Shown: piece after piece, positions 9,345-20,856 of the stretch
Layout: every line of letters begins with the position of its first letter
How positions within the stretch are numbered: the first letter of the stretch is position 1
Assembly: GCF_001625655.1 (NCBI RefSeq)
Contig: NZ_AUYB01000081.1
Coordinates: 49,936-113,935 of the forward strand
From: Pseudoalteromonas luteoviolacea DSM 6061
Lineage (GTDB): Bacteria; Pseudomonadota; Gammaproteobacteria; Enterobacterales; Alteromonadaceae
Direction of reading: 5' to 3'
DNA: 64,000 nt
Notes under the pieces: generated by a model
The model's database searches: none
The model's input: the letters and a program-made list of their open reading frames with translations, nothing else
Told to the model about the DNA's origin: nothing
Position numbers and translations under genes: made by a program

Positions 9345-11327
9345 TTACTCATCAAATGGTGTATAGCCTTCTTCGGGCCTAGAGCTGGACGACTTTCCTT
9401 CTTGTACAGAGCGTCTTATTTTCATCATCTGTCTGTCATTGCTAAGTTTAAAGTAATTAACCGTTGAGCGAATGTCACTGGTTTGGTCTTGAACCATTTT
9501 AGCGGTGGAAGCGAGTTCTTCAGAGGCTGAAGCGTTTTGTTGCGCAATCTCATCTAACTGTGAAACCGTTCTGTTTATTTCAGCAACACTGGTGCTTTGT
9601 TCTGTAGATGCTGCGGTAATTTCTTGAACTAGGTCAGCTGTTTTTCCAATATTGGGCACCATTCTATCCAGCATTCCACCAGCGTGCTGTGCAATTTTTA
9701 CGCTATTGTCTGCAAGGGTACTTATATCTTGCGCGGCAACCTGTGAGCGTTCAGCAAGTTTTCTAACTTCGTCGGCAACAACCGCAAAACCTTTACCATG
9801 CTCGCCGGCTCTCGCCGCTTCTATTGCTGCATTCAAGGCCAGTAAGTTAGTTTTATAGGCTATGTCTTCGATAATACCGATCTTCTCAGCTATTTGAGTC
9901 ATGGCCTTGACGGTGTCTTTAACTGCGCGCCCACCGTCATTGGCTTCGCTACTAGATTGCTTAGCAATATCGTTCGTGACTTTAGAGTTTTCTGTGTTCA
10001 TTGAGATGGAAGAGCTCATTTGCTCAAGAGAAGCGGAAGTTTCCTCAACACTTGCTGCGAGTTGATTTGATGTTGAACTTAACATTCTGGAAGTGGTGCC
10101 CACCTCATTGGTGCTATGTGCAATGGACTCTACTGACTCTTGAATATCCAATAAAATATTCTGTAGCCGCTCAATAAATCCATTAAAGCTTCTTGCTGTT
10201 TCACCAATTTCATCATTACCAAAATCTGGGATGCGACGCGTTAAATCGCCTTCACCTGATCTTAAGTCCTCAGCGGCTTCTGCAAGCGCGTTGATTGGAA
10301 TAACAATACCGCGAATTAAAAATGCGGCAGTGGCAGCAGCCAAAATAATTGCGACAACCAGTAGCGCCCAAACTAGCGATATGCTCTCTCTAGCAGCCGT
10401 TACAAGCGCATTTAAAGAGTCGTCTCCTTCTTTAATTGCTTCGTTTGATATCTCTTCAAGTAAATCCTCAATTTTGTTGAAAACCTCATGTTCCAATCGG
10501 TCTACATCACTAGATGCCTTGATTTTGTTGCGAGGGTCATACATGGCGAATATTTCTTTGCCGCCGTTGTATAATTCGTTGTACATTCTTTCTACTTCAC
10601 TAAGTGCTTTAATCTCAGGCGGTTTCCGCTCAAGTGGCTTTAAATCTGCTAAAAATCCGGTGAAAGTTCTAGCGTCTTTTTCAAAAGCTGCATCTGCGCC
10701 AAGTGCACCGCGCATATATGCATTAAGGGAGCTCATCATATCGCCTTGCTCGTCGATGAGTTCAAGGTAATAGCGAACACCTGGTAGGTCATCGTTTACA
10801 ACTTCATTAAAGTCTCCACTACTACCAGCATCAGCGACTTCTTCTTCTTTCAAGGTATCGAGCAGTTGTTCAAGCGGAATTGCGAATTCTTTATTGAGGT
10901 AGTCGTATTTGGTTATTGCTTTATCTTCGAGTAATGGGTCAAAGCGGTCAAAGATAAGCTCTTGATTTTCGTTAGCGTAGCGAGTAATTAACTCTTCTAG
11001 TTGGCGAACCATAGAGTTGTTTACTGTCCCCAATTGTTTTAAGTCTTCTAGATAACGAATAAATTCGTTGTAATTTGACCTAAAGTCTTCACTCTCATCA
11101 GACTCACCAGCGATATATTCAAGTACGTTGCTATTCATATCACCCAACTCATCTAGCATGTTGAGCGCATAAATTGTTTCTGGAATATCGACCTTTCCGA
11201 CGTCAACAGCAAATTCTTCAATTTCGCCATTTTTGAGTTGGACCGACATGGCTATCACGAGTAGCAATAGCCCCATGGTAAACATCGCAAGGATAATTTT
11301 ATTGCGAATAGTGAAGTTCTTAAACAT
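9345..11327 (-). CDS. Methyl-accepting chemotaxis protein with duplicated helical sensor (HBM-like)
   Basis: Inner-membrane chemoreceptor of 660 residues. TM1 is ~10-30, the periplasmic sensor ~31-317, TM2 ~318-338, HAMP ~339-392, and the MCP signalling domain fills the rest, with the conserved hairpin tip around [22 protein letters not shown] (written in part). The sensor is all-helical and contains two related halves: [10 protein letters not shown]...RFDPLL (about 57-132) and [11 protein letters not shown]...MYDPRN (about 190-267). This matches the helical bimodular (HBM) architecture known from organic-acid receptors such as McpS; the ligand here is unknown. There is no NWETF-like tether at the C-terminus. 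It lies between cheA and cheW in the operon. Confidence 0.92.
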   Translation of the reverse strand: MFKNFTIRNKIILAMFTMGLLLLVIAMSVQLKNGEIEEFAVDVGKVDIPETIYALNMLDELGDMNSNVLEYIAGESDESEDFRSNYNEFIRYLEDLKQLGTVNNSMVRQLEELITRYANENQELIFDRFDPLLEDKAITKYDYLNKEFAIPLEQLLDTLKEEEVADAGSSGDFNEVVNDDLPGVRYYLELIDEQGDMMSSLNAYMRGALGADAAFEKDARTFTGFLADLKPLERKPPEIKALSEVERMYNELYNGGKEIFAMYDPRNKIKASSDVDRLEHEVFNKIEDLLEEISNEAIKEGDDSLNALVTAARESISLVWALLVVAIILAAATAAFLIRGIVIPINALAEAAEDLRSGEGDLTRRIPDFGNDEIGETARSFNGFIERLQNILLDIQESVESIAHSTNEVGTTSRMLSSTSNQLAASVEETSASLEQMSSSISMNTENSKVTNDIAKQSSSEANDGGRAVKDTVKAMTQIAEKIGIIEDIAYKTNLLALNAAIEAARAGEHGKGFAVVADEVRKLAERSQVAAQDISTLADNSVKIAQHAGGMLDRMVPNIGKTADLVQEITAASTEQSTSVAEINRTVSQLDEIAQQNASASEELASTAKMVQDQTSDIRSTVNYFKLSNDRQMMKIRRSVQEGKSSSSRPEEGYTPFDE

Positions 11328-11347
11328 GTTCGTTCTCCGGGTATCGC

Positions 11348-13459
11348 CTAAAGTTTTTTCTCTAATGCTTCATATACTGAAATGGCTGATTTTATTAATG
11401 CAGAGACGTCTAATATGATTGCCACATTGCCGCTGCCTAAAATCGTTGCGCCACTAATACATTTGAGTCCTTCGAACAACCTTCCTAGTGGTTTAACAAC
11501 CGTTTGAAACTCGCCTTTAAGAGAGTCAACAACTAAACCTGCGCGTAGGGTGCCAAATTGAACAATTACCAATGATTCTCTGGTGTGGTCAATTTGTTCT
11601 TCTATCCCAAATAAGGTCCGCAATCTAATGAATGGGAGTACCTCAGTACGCAAATTAATATAACTTTTGTCTTGTATGTCTTGCTCTGATACGACCTCAT
11701 GTAGCTCTAAACACTCAACAACGGTATCCAATGGGATAACATAGTTTTCTTTATGTACTTCAAACATAAAACCATCAATGATGGAGAGTGTCAGTGGCAG
11801 GCGGATCAGAATTGTGGAACCTTGGCCTTGTATACTTTCAACTTCGACGCTTCCTCTCAGACTATCAATGTTTCTTTTGACAACATCCATGCCTACACCT
11901 CGTCCTGAGATATTGGTTATGGACTCAGCAGTAGAAAAACCAGGTTCAAATATGAGCAGGTTGATATCTTTCTCTTGTAAAGTTTGATTTGCAGACACCA
12001 AACCTCTATCTATAGCCCGTTGAAGGATCCGTTCTTGATCTAAACCTTTTCCGTCATCACTTACTTCAATTACTATGGAGCCAGAGTCATGATAGGCTTT
12101 TAGAGTTAATTGCCCTTGCTCTGGTTTACCTTGAGCAAGGCGCGTCTCGGGATCTTCAATACCATGATCGATGGCGTTCCTGACGATATGCATAAGTGGA
12201 TCGCTGACTTTTTCTACAAAAGTTTTGTCCAACTCGGTTTCTGCGCCGATGATAGTCAAGTCAACTTGCTTTCCTAACTCGTCAGCAATATCTCTGACTA
12301 CGCGCTTAAATTTATTAAACGTTTCACCAATTTGCACCATTCTAAGCTTTAATGAGCTATCACGTATGTTTTCAACTAATCGCTCTAGTAGTGCCATCGC
12401 TTCAATAAGCGTTTCGTTTCCAGTTTCATGGGCAAGTAGATTGGTACGTGCGCCAGTAATAACCATTTCACCAACTTGGTCAATCAACCTGTCTAGTTTT
12501 AGGGCTTCGACACGCAGCGTTTTACTTTTATGTATTTTTGAAGGCGCCTGAGCTGGTGAAAGGTCGGTAGGAGAGGCTGGTTTTTGTTCGCTTCCTGTGG
12601 CTTCATTGTTAAGGAGTTTTACGATATCCAAAAATGAGTCGTCAGCTTTTCGCAGTGCATCGATGATAAAGTCGAAATCTTGGTAGCGCTGAATACTGTG
12701 TTTTAAAACCTCAATACTGCCTTTAGGGGGAAGTACTGCAATGTATGCCTCACTCTGAATAAACTCAAAGACGTCTAAAATTTCGCTTTCAGATTTATCG
12801 CAATCAAAGGATAAAACAAATGACAAATAATTAGACTCTGGATCAAAATTTTGGGGCTCAAACATGCCGTCGAACCAAGTGTTGACTGTTAGGTTGGATG
12901 TTTCAGAGTCTAGATAATGAATAAAAGAGTAGGGGTCTAGACCATTTCTTAATACATTTTCGTTTGGAACAAAAAAGACGATCCAGCGCTCATTATCCAG
13001 TGTGTTATCACTGGTACTTACGTTTGTTGATTGATTGCTACTGGGCTCAGTGTCAGCGTCTATATACTTTGAGAAGCTCGCTACCAAATTATCCACTTTA
13101 CTTAGCAGTGCCTGATCAGGCTCTGTTTCTGAAGCTGCAAGGACAATTAAGCTTTCTGTTGCATCTCTTGTCTCTAAATAGAGAGAGATAAGCTCCTTTC
13201 CTAACTGCAAATTGCCATTTCTGGCGTCTTCTAACAGAGTTTCGGCAATGTGGGTCAGAGTCACAACATGCTCAAAATCAAATATGCCGGCACTACCTTT
13301 TATGGTGTGTATGGCTCTAAAAAGCGCGTTGATGATTTCGTTAGCATGTTCTTCTGAAGTCTCAGATTCCAGATCCAAAAGTCCATTTTCCATTTCCTGC
13401 AAAAGCTCTTTCGATTCGGTCACGAAAGTCGCAATGGCCGAAGACAAATCAATAGACAT
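11348..13459 (-). CDS. cheA: Chemotaxis sensor histidine kinase CheA
   Basis: Central kinase; autophosphorylates a histidine and passes phosphate to CheY and CheB. The 703 residues contain an Hpt domain with phospho-acceptor H51 (HTIKGSAG), an atypical P2-like region (~150-280), dimerisation helices (~315-380, after [13 protein letters not shown]), a GHKL kinase domain with N-box NAIDHG and G-boxes SDDGKGLD and GRGVGMDVV, and a C-terminal CheW-like domain (~565-695). All catalytic motifs appear intact. Upstream and downstream partners are spaced by 9-20 bp, so the system is self-contained. Confidence 0.96.
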   Translation of the reverse strand: MSIDLSSAIATFVTESKELLQEMENGLLDLESETSEEHANEIINALFRAIHTIKGSAGIFDFEHVVTLTHIAETLLEDARNGNLQLGKELISLYLETRDATESLIVLAASETEPDQALLSKVDNLVASFSKYIDADTEPSSNQSTNVSTSDNTLDNERWIVFFVPNENVLRNGLDPYSFIHYLDSETSNLTVNTWFDGMFEPQNFDPESNYLSFVLSFDCDKSESEILDVFEFIQSEAYIAVLPPKGSIEVLKHSIQRYQDFDFIIDALRKADDSFLDIVKLLNNEATGSEQKPASPTDLSPAQAPSKIHKSKTLRVEALKLDRLIDQVGEMVITGARTNLLAHETGNETLIEAMALLERLVENIRDSSLKLRMVQIGETFNKFKRVVRDIADELGKQVDLTIIGAETELDKTFVEKVSDPLMHIVRNAIDHGIEDPETRLAQGKPEQGQLTLKAYHDSGSIVIEVSDDGKGLDQERILQRAIDRGLVSANQTLQEKDINLLIFEPGFSTAESITNISGRGVGMDVVKRNIDSLRGSVEVESIQGQGSTILIRLPLTLSIIDGFMFEVHKENYVIPLDTVVECLELHEVVSEQDIQDKSYINLRTEVLPFIRLRTLFGIEEQIDHTRESLVIVQFGTLRAGLVVDSLKGEFQTVVKPLGRLFEGLKCISGATILGSGNVAIILDVSALIKSAISVYEALEKKL

Positions 13460-13468
13460 GTTTGCCCC

Positions 13469-13744
13469 TTACTCGATTTTGGGGGTAGAAATACCCACAC
13501 CCAGTTTTTTGAACCGTGCTTCAATTAGTTCGTTTGTAGAGATTGTTTCTATGTTAAGTCCTACTTTTTGACTGTGATAAACGACCCAAATTATCAATTG
13601 CAACCCTGCAGAGTCGACTTCAGTGGTTTCACTAAAGTCAAAGGACACTTCTTCCTTGTCTGAAATATATGACTTTACTTCGTTAAAGGTTTCCTGAACT
13701 TCATAAATGGTGAGTTCAGAAGGGAACTTAAAGCACTCAGACAT
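13469..13744 (-). CDS. STAS-domain protein (SpoIIAA-like) of the chemosensory operon
   Basis: A 91-residue single STAS domain protein. The loop before helix 1 reads VDSAGLQL, with S45 where anti-sigma-factor antagonists such as SpoIIAA carry their regulatory phosphoserine. In other bacteria stand-alone STAS proteins in Che clusters act as phosphorylation-controlled partner switches; here the kinase and partner are not in the window. It is placed between cheY (10 bp) and cheA (9 bp), so it is expressed with them. MlaB-like lipid-transport STAS proteins share the DSAG motif, but the context argues for signalling. Confidence 0.88.
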   Translation of the reverse strand: MSECFKFPSELTIYEVQETFNEVKSYISDKEEVSFDFSETTEVDSAGLQLIIWVVYHSQKVGLNIETISTNELIEARFKKLGVGISTPKIE

Positions 13745-13754
13745 ACCAATCTCT

Positions 13755-14123
13755 CTACATCATTAATAACTTTGAAACCGCTTGTAGCATTTGAGCTGGT
13801 TTAAAAGGTTTGACCATCCAAGCTTTTGCACCTGCTTTTTTACCTTCCTCCATCATACTTTGCTGATTTTCTGTGGTAAGCATAATCACTGGAGTAAACT
13901 TGTATTGTGGTAATTGTTTTGCCTGCTTAACAAATTCAATCCCATTCATATTAGGCATGTTCACATCACTAATGATGAGGTGGATTTTGTTGCCGTTAAG
14001 CTTTGTAAGCGCGTCTTTACCATCTCTGGCTTCAACCACGTTAAACCCTGCACCCGTAAGCGCGATATTTACGACTTGTCTGAGAGAATCAGAATCATCT
14101 ACGACTAAAATTGTTTTGCTCAT
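13755..14123 (-). CDS. cheY: CheY-type response regulator
   Basis: Single receiver domain of 122 residues. The acidic pocket is D9-D10, the phospho-acceptor is D53 (ISDVNMP), the switch threonine is T83 and the invariant lysine is K105 (VKPFKP). There is no output domain, so it acts by binding a target, in classical chemotaxis FliM, or here possibly another effector. The gene starts 7 bp after the MCP-like/CheZ-like gene, a position expected if that protein removes its phosphate. Confidence 0.94.
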   Translation of the reverse strand: MSKTILVVDDSDSLRQVVNIALTGAGFNVVEARDGKDALTKLNGNKIHLIISDVNMPNMNGIEFVKQAKQLPQYKFTPVIMLTTENQQSMMEEGKKAGAKAWMVKPFKPAQMLQAVSKLLMM

Positions 14124-14130
14124 AATTTCC

Positions 14131-15276
14131 TCATAAGAAAGTTAAGTCATCGACTGTGTCGTCGCCACCACTTTTAGACAAAATGTTTCTTTGCTCGTTG
14201 GTAGCGGCTGTTTTTTTCAGCTCTTGGCTAATTCTTTGATGGTTAAATTTTGCAGATTTACACTCTCTTCTGCTGGCTATGAACTGATCTATTTCTTCTA
14301 CCATGATATTTAAGGCGATTGTTACGCTATCTTGAATTTGGTCAACTCTGTCTTGAAACTGTAGGTCAACAAGAATCTGAGAGATCTTTTCCCTGATATC
14401 CAAATTGGAGGTGTGTAATTCAGCAGCTTGGGATTCCATTTGTTGAGAAAGCTCTAACCACTCATCCACGACTTGATTTATCTCTGAGCGATACTTATCA
14501 GTCAATGCCTGTTTTTTTTCAAGTTCTGAATTCATCATATCCATGGATGAGCGCATTGCATTTGCAATGCTCTCTACCAATTGGCCTATTCGCACGCCTG
14601 TCTCACCACTAGAGTTAGCAAGTGATCTAACTTCATCGGCAACGACAGCAAAGCCGCGACCATTCTCACCGGCTCTTGCCGCTTCAATAGAAGCATTCAA
14701 AGCCAGTAGGTTAGTCTGTTCGGCAATCTTTGAAACATCAACAGACATGGTTTGCAATTCATTGCTCTTTATTACCAAATCGCTGATCGTTGATGTCATT
14801 TGTGCCTGAGATTCATTTGTTTGTTCGATATACTGCAATACACCATTGAGTTTATCTCGACTCGTTTCGGAGACTTCTTGAAGACTATTGCCGTTGCCTG
14901 CATTGGTTCGATCAAGTGTTTCAGAAATGTTTGTAACCAGTTGAGAGAACTCACCAGACATATTGACGACGGATGTTTTGGTCTGATCTCTAGCACTACT
15001 GACTTGGGCGATAAGCTGAGGAATAATGACACTGCTAAGTTGCTCTAGACACGCTAAGTCGTCTTGCAGGTTTTGCTGTGACTCGAAGGCACTATTGACT
15101 GTGTCTAAATCGTGCTCCTTTTCACTCTGTTCTTGGCTCGAAAATGCAATCTTTTGTAGAAGTAACCCCAAGGCAGAAGTTGCGCTCACAACTATCGTTA
15201 CTATCAACGAGTCTATAAAGAATAATCCAGTTACCAATATAATGATCGGCATTGCATAAGAGACGAACAAGAGCAT
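14131..15276 (-). CDS. Short membrane-anchored MCP signalling protein with CheZ-like motif
   Basis: First gene of the chemosensory operon, 381 residues. Residues ~3-42 form one or two hydrophobic helices with almost no periplasmic part, so there is no ligand-binding domain. A coiled coil follows and the conserved MCP hairpin tip [20 protein letters not shown] lies at ~184-203. Past the hairpin, residues 306-313 are QFQDRVDQ; D309 and Q313 have the D-x3-Q spacing of the CheZ active site (QDFQDLTGQ in E. coli). The last residues, VDDLTFL, resemble the C-terminal CheY-binding peptide of CheZ (VDDLLDSLGF). I infer that it joins receptor-array membership to CheY-P dephosphorylation. No other cheZ is visible. 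Annotation as an MCP-family protein is certain, the phosphatase role is a hypothesis. Confidence 0.85.
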   Translation of the reverse strand: MLLFVSYAMPIIILVTGLFFIDSLIVTIVVSATSALGLLLQKIAFSSQEQSEKEHDLDTVNSAFESQQNLQDDLACLEQLSSVIIPQLIAQVSSARDQTKTSVVNMSGEFSQLVTNISETLDRTNAGNGNSLQEVSETSRDKLNGVLQYIEQTNESQAQMTSTISDLVIKSNELQTMSVDVSKIAEQTNLLALNASIEAARAGENGRGFAVVADEVRSLANSSGETGVRIGQLVESIANAMRSSMDMMNSELEKKQALTDKYRSEINQVVDEWLELSQQMESQAAELHTSNLDIREKISQILVDLQFQDRVDQIQDSVTIALNIMVEEIDQFIASRRECKSAKFNHQRISQELKKTAATNEQRNILSKSGGDDTVDDLTFL

Positions 15277-15424
15277 TTTACTAAATCCTTTGTTGGATTA
15301 TTTTTAGCCTAGTAAAGTATGATTATTGTGCAAACTTTAATTTGTTTTGTGTCTTGGCCATTTCTTTGTTGCAACTAGTTAACGAAATTAATAGAGTGAA
15401 GAAAAAAATTAGAGAAGTAATACA

Positions 15425-15868
15425 ATGAGCGAAAATAACAATGTTGAGCAAACGCTGACCGAAGAGCAAAAGCAAGAGCGTTTTGTTTTGTGGCAAAGAG
15501 AAAACTTGCAAGCAGCGCAAAAGTTCTTAGCTGAGAAAGGTATTATTACTACGAAAGTGGTTGAGAAAGATTGTCGTTTTTTACCACCAGCAATTGCAAT
15601 ATGGAAATTTAAAGACCAAAAAGGCAAAGGGTATTGGGCTGTGTCAGGTCAAGTACCTACCGATGCGGCCGAAGAATCTGCGGCGTCTAACCCAAGAGAT
15701 GTGTTACGCTATTTCTCTTTCCAATGGCAGATGAAAGCCGATGGTATTGTTTCATCAGGTGTGAAAGAAAAAACCCAACTTGATTTTGCCAATCTGCTTG
15801 TAAACCGTGCACATGGCCTATATGACTTGTACGAGAGTGACAAGCTTTGGCCTAGTGAAGCATCGTAA
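15425..15868 (+). CDS. DUF4826-like small conserved protein
   Basis: A 147-residue soluble protein with no signal peptide or membrane helix. The sequence, with CRFLPPAIAIWKF, a KGYWAVSGQVPTD segment and the PRDVLRYFSFQWQ block, reminds me of the conserved gammaproteobacterial family DUF4826, whose function is unknown. It diverges from the chemosensory operon across ~148 bp and converges with the GNAT gene, overlapping it by 17 bp at the 3' ends. Confidence 0.8.
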   Translation: MSENNNVEQTLTEEQKQERFVLWQRENLQAAQKFLAEKGIITTKVVEKDCRFLPPAIAIWKFKDQKGKGYWAVSGQVPTDAAEESAASNPRDVLRYFSFQWQMKADGIVSSGVKEKTQLDFANLLVNRAHGLYDLYESDKLWPSEAS

Positions 15869-16310
15869 ACGGCTCTGAGTTTATCATGGAAGCAGGGCAC
15901 TTAAGTCTTTGCCTAGGAATGCCAGCTTCCATAAATACCGAGCCTTGCTTGCTAAAACCAGATTTAAGAAAAGTCGGGACTTCATCCAGTATGCATTGCA
16001 CAAATACCTCTTTGAGACCTTTTTGCTGAGCTAAGTCGGCAAGGTACCCAATGAGTGATTGATAAGCTTCACGGTTGCGATGTGCTTTGACAATCGCAAT
16101 TCTACTTATTAGACCGTCGCTGCATAACCTTCCAGTTCCTACTGCTTGCTGATTTTCGTCCTTTATTAGAACGTGGTCAGCTGTTGTGTCATGTTGATCA
16201 AACTCAACATCTTTTGGCAGGTGTAATTCACACACGAAAACTCGCTCACGAATTTGGCGCAGTTGTCCCTGAGTTTGTTTCCAATTCACTTTGTCGACGT
16301 GATAAATCAT
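15852..16310 (-). CDS. GNAT family N-acetyltransferase
   Basis: A 152-residue acetyl-CoA-dependent acyltransferase. Visible signs are an N-terminal RERVFVCELHLPKDVEFD segment as in ElaA/YjdJ-type GNATs, a VGTGRLCSDGLISRIAIVKAHR region equivalent to motif A, and the terminal FLKSGFSKQG strand. The substrate cannot be predicted. Its 3' end overlaps the convergent DUF4826-like gene. Confidence 0.82.
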   Translation of the reverse strand: MIYHVDKVNWKQTQGQLRQIRERVFVCELHLPKDVEFDQHDTTADHVLIKDENQQAVGTGRLCSDGLISRIAIVKAHRNREAYQSLIGYLADLAQQKGLKEVFVQCILDEVPTFLKSGFSKQGSVFMEAGIPRQRLKCPASMINSEPFTMLH

Positions 16311-16437
16311 GATTACCTCTTAGCGAAAAATCATTCAACACGTCCTGACGAATAAGGGAAATTTCAACCCCTATTATTATTAGATGCCATATATTTTATG
16401 GCACCTTTATTCTTTGGGTGACCCTGTAGGTCAGGCA

Positions 16438-17592
16438 TTAAGACCAAGCTTCTACAAAATAAAGCCCGTCATTTATAAGAGTAGTTAACGTTTGTTTGAA
16501 TTCCAAGCAATTTAGAGCTGGTTTTACCTCATTAAATGAAAAAAATGTTTCGTCAGTTAACACTTTTACCTGCTCAAGGTATTTGGAGGGGATTTGATAT
16601 GTTTCTCCATTGATACTCAAGAGTATTTTATCATCTAAGGTTTGATACATAGCCCTGACGCCGCCCGCTCTGTGAATGACATCGTCTGGTGTAATCTCAT
16701 CTGTTAAAATATCTGCTACAAGTGCGTCATCAAGTGGAGCGAGATCCATTTCATGTTTAGGCTGACTTAAGAATGTACCAAGCCAATGGCTATAAAGTGC
16801 TTCATCATTGATTAGTGAATTGAGGAGTTCGCGGACTCTTTTTTTATCTTCTAAATTAATTTCACCAAGAGATTCTCTTAAGGTTAATTCCGCATCACCA
16901 TAGCGCAGTTTTCCTGTTTCTTGGTCAATGATGTGGTCGGCAAAACTGCTAATGAGATCTTTTTGATCCGGAGCTCGGAAGCCAACAGAGTAGTTAAGCG
17001 CATTCTCAACCGCGTAGCCTTCGTGTGGGCACCCTGGCGGAATGTATAAAATATCGCCAGATTCTAACTCATGGTCAATTATGGCGTTAAATTGTTCTAC
17101 TTGAAGTAGGGCCTTGTCTTTTGTAAATTGCTTTAGGCTCGTATCTGGTAATCCAACTCGCCATCGCCTTTTCCCTTGTCCTTGAATAATAAAAACATCG
17201 TATTGATCAAAGTGTGGACCTACACCTCCTTGGGGCGTCGAAAAGCTAATCATTAAGTCGTCAATACGCCAGTTAGGTATAAAGCGAAATGGCTCTAATA
17301 GCTCAGCCGCTGGTGGGTGCCAATGATCAACTGCTTGCACTAATAACGTACTATGCGTATCCGTTAATTTTGAGAAGTCTTCGAATGGTCCGTGATGAGC
17401 TTGCCAATTTCCTTCGTGATTCGTAATTAATCGAGATTCAATTGCTTCTTCCATTGCTAATCCGGCCAGCTCTTCTGCTGACAGTGGATCTTCAAAGTTA
17501 GTAAACCCACCTTTAATTAACAACGGTTTTTTTTGCCAGTAGTTCGACAAAAACTCTTGTTGAGTCATGCCATTGATAGAGAGCTGATACAT
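16438..17592 (-). CDS. roxA: Ribosomal protein uL16 arginine 3-hydroxylase (RoxA/YcfD)
   Basis: JmjC/cupin 2-oxoglutarate-Fe(II) oxygenase that hydroxylates an arginine of ribosomal protein L16. The 384 residues match the family (E. coli YcfD is 373). The iron facial triad is H127 and D129 (PHFDQYD) and H190 (GCPHEGYAVE). The N-terminal NYWQKKPLLIKG and the C-terminal dimerisation and winged-helix regions are also recognisable. It stands between the purB terminator and a GNAT gene. Confidence 0.92.
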   Translation of the reverse strand: MYQLSINGMTQQEFLSNYWQKKPLLIKGGFTNFEDPLSAEELAGLAMEEAIESRLITNHEGNWQAHHGPFEDFSKLTDTHSTLLVQAVDHWHPPAAELLEPFRFIPNWRIDDLMISFSTPQGGVGPHFDQYDVFIIQGQGKRRWRVGLPDTSLKQFTKDKALLQVEQFNAIIDHELESGDILYIPPGCPHEGYAVENALNYSVGFRAPDQKDLISSFADHIIDQETGKLRYGDAELTLRESLGEINLEDKKRVRELLNSLINDEALYSHWLGTFLSQPKHEMDLAPLDDALVADILTDEITPDDVIHRAGGVRAMYQTLDDKILLSINGETYQIPSKYLEQVKVLTDETFFSFNEVKPALNCLEFKQTLTTLINDGLYFVEAWS

Positions 17593-17603
17593 ATTTTCCC
17601 CAT

Positions 17604-17645
17604 AAAAAAAGCGAAAGTAACGGCAGTATCGCCATTGCTCTCGCT
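17604..17645 (-). terminator. Rho-independent terminator after purB
   Basis: On the minus strand an imperfect 14-15 bp stem (AGCGAGAGCAATGGC against GCCGTTACTTTCGCT) with a short loop is followed by seven T residues. It lies between purB and roxA and should separate their transcripts. Confidence 0.75.
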
Positions 17646-17669
17646 TAATTATATCTAACTTGAATTAGA

Positions 17670-19052
<1,383 letters not shown>

Positions 19053-19075
19053 CTAATTGGTTTTTTGAACGATAT

Positions 19076-19678
19076 TTAAATAAATTGTTGCGCTGTAGCG
19101 ATAATCTTTCTTTTTGAAAAAAAGAAATGACGACGCTTGCCGCCTAATTGTCGCCACAGTACTGCGCTACGTATACCAGCCAGTAATAAAGCACGAATTT
19201 TGTGCTGAATATGCGTCTGTTGTAGCAAGTCTGGTTTACCAAATACTTGAATTTTTGGTCCCGCAGGACTGATAACTTGGGTATAGATATCAGCGAAAGC
19301 ACCAAGAATCTGCTCATCATAGACGTTAAAATGAAGCGTTTGGCGTTCTACTTGCTCGATACGTTTTGCTAACTCATTAAAGACGTCAGGATTATTAGAA
19401 AGTGCTCTTTCTAATTGCATAAGGCTCCCAACGTACTTGACTATTTCGACGTCTTTCTCACCTTCACTGGAGAGCTGCGATACAAGTGCTTGATAACCTC
19501 CTTTAAGAGCAAAGTGGTCATCGTAGACATCTTCTGGGTTTTTAGGTGCAGTATTCAAAATGCTTTGTAAAAAAGTATGCACTTCTGTTTCGTTAAACGT
19601 ACCGTATCGCGCACATTTTTGTACTAGCTTTGCTATTTGGCAAATAGCGGCAAGTGGAATTACTACTTTTGGCTGCAT
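19076..19678 (-). CDS. hflD: High-frequency-lysogenization protein HflD homologue
   Basis: A 200-residue helical protein, close to the 213 residues of E. coli HflD, a membrane-associated factor that affects lambda CII stability. Recognisable parts are the N-terminal LAAICQIAKLVQKCARYG and the C-terminal IRALLLAGIRSAVLWRQLGG. It starts on the last base of the mnmA stop (TAATG), so the two are translationally coupled. The normal cellular role outside phage biology is not settled. Confidence 0.92.
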   Translation of the reverse strand: MQPKVVIPLAAICQIAKLVQKCARYGTFNETEVHTFLQSILNTAPKNPEDVYDDHFALKGGYQALVSQLSSEGEKDVEIVKYVGSLMQLERALSNNPDVFNELAKRIEQVERQTLHFNVYDEQILGAFADIYTQVISPAGPKIQVFGKPDLLQQTHIQHKIRALLLAGIRSAVLWRQLGGKRRHFFFSKRKIIATAQQFI

Positions 19679-20778
19679 TATTTGATCACCGACTCAATGA
19701 TACCACCACCTAAACATGCATCATCTGAATAAAACACAGCTGATTGACCTGGTGTTACTGCTTTTTGAGGCTCGTCAAATAAGACGCGTGCCATGCCATC
19801 TTGGCCAACTAGCAACGTACAAGGGATATCTTCTTGTCTGTAACGCGTTTTTACTGTGCAGCGGGTAGTGCCTTGAGGGCCTTCTCTATCAACCCAATGA
19901 AGTTGGTTGGCATTCAATCCATTGCTGTATAACCTAGGGTGATCTTTGCCTTGTCCTACCACGAGTACATTGCGCTCGATATCTTTATCAACTACGTACC
20001 AAGGTTCACCTGAACCTTCTTTCATTCCACCAATTAATAGGCCTTTACGTTGACCCAAGGTGTGGTACATCAAACCTTCATGCTCGCCTACATGGTTGCC
20101 ATCTGTATCTTCGATATTACCAGGTTGCGCTGGCAAGAATTTTTGCAAAAAGTCTTTGAATTTGCGCTCGCCAATAAAGCATATACCTGTGCTATCTTTC
20201 TTGTTATGTGTAATTAAGCCTTGCTCTTCAGCAATACGACGCACCTCTGGCTTTTCAATTTCGCCTACCGGAAAGAGTGTTTGTGCAACGTGCTCGTGAC
20301 TCAGCGTGTATAAAAAGTAACTTTGATCTTTGTTGTTGTCTAAGCCTCTTAACATCGCAAATTTGCCATTGCGTTCTTCTCTGCGTACGTAGTGTCCAGT
20401 CGCAATATAATCAGCACCTAAGGCTTCTGCAGCAAACTCTAAAAATGCTTTGAACTTAATTTCTTTGTTACACATGATATCTGGATTTGGTGTACGCCCA
20501 GCTCGGTATTCTTCTAAGAAATATTCGAATACATTGTCCCAATACTCGGCTGCAAAATTCACCGTGTGTAACTCGATACCAAGTTTGTCACAGACTGCTT
20601 GCGCGTCTTTTAGATCTTCAGCCGCGGCACAGTATTCGTCATTGTCATCTTCTTCCCAGTTTTTCATGAAAAGGCCTTCAACTTGATAGCCTTGCTCTTT
20701 TAATAGGTAAGCTGAAACTGACGAATCTACGCCGCCAGACATGCCGACAATGACTTTAATGTTACTGTTATCGCTCAT
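19678..20778 (-). CDS. mnmA: tRNA 2-thiouridylase MnmA
   Basis: Transfers sulfur to U34 of tRNA-Lys, -Glu and -Gln. The 366 residues include the ATP PP-loop motif SGGVDSS near the N-terminus, a catalytic cysteine in [12 protein letters not shown] and the second cysteine in [10 protein letters not shown], followed by the C-terminal beta-barrel. All needed residues are present. It is the head of the mnmA-hflD pair and follows rluE by 78 bp on the same strand. Confidence 0.97.
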   Translation of the reverse strand: MSDNSNIKVIVGMSGGVDSSVSAYLLKEQGYQVEGLFMKNWEEDDNDEYCAAAEDLKDAQAVCDKLGIELHTVNFAAEYWDNVFEYFLEEYRAGRTPNPDIMCNKEIKFKAFLEFAAEALGADYIATGHYVRREERNGKFAMLRGLDNNKDQSYFLYTLSHEHVAQTLFPVGEIEKPEVRRIAEEQGLITHNKKDSTGICFIGERKFKDFLQKFLPAQPGNIEDTDGNHVGEHEGLMYHTLGQRKGLLIGGMKEGSGEPWYVVDKDIERNVLVVGQGKDHPRLYSNGLNANQLHWVDREGPQGTTRCTVKTRYRQEDIPCTLLVGQDGMARVLFDEPQKAVTPGQSAVFYSDDACLGGGIIESVIK

Positions 20779-20856
20779 AATATCGCTGTAAATCTATATG
20801 AATATTTGAAAGGCCGTGAGTATAGCACGCAATTGGCCCCCCTCAAAAGCCACACT

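Noticed and set aside
10231..10770. 179-residue open frame on the plus strand
   Set aside because: Lies wholly opposite the MCP gene, is Ser/Ala-rich low-complexity translation and has no recognisable domain; a shadow of the MCP coding bias.
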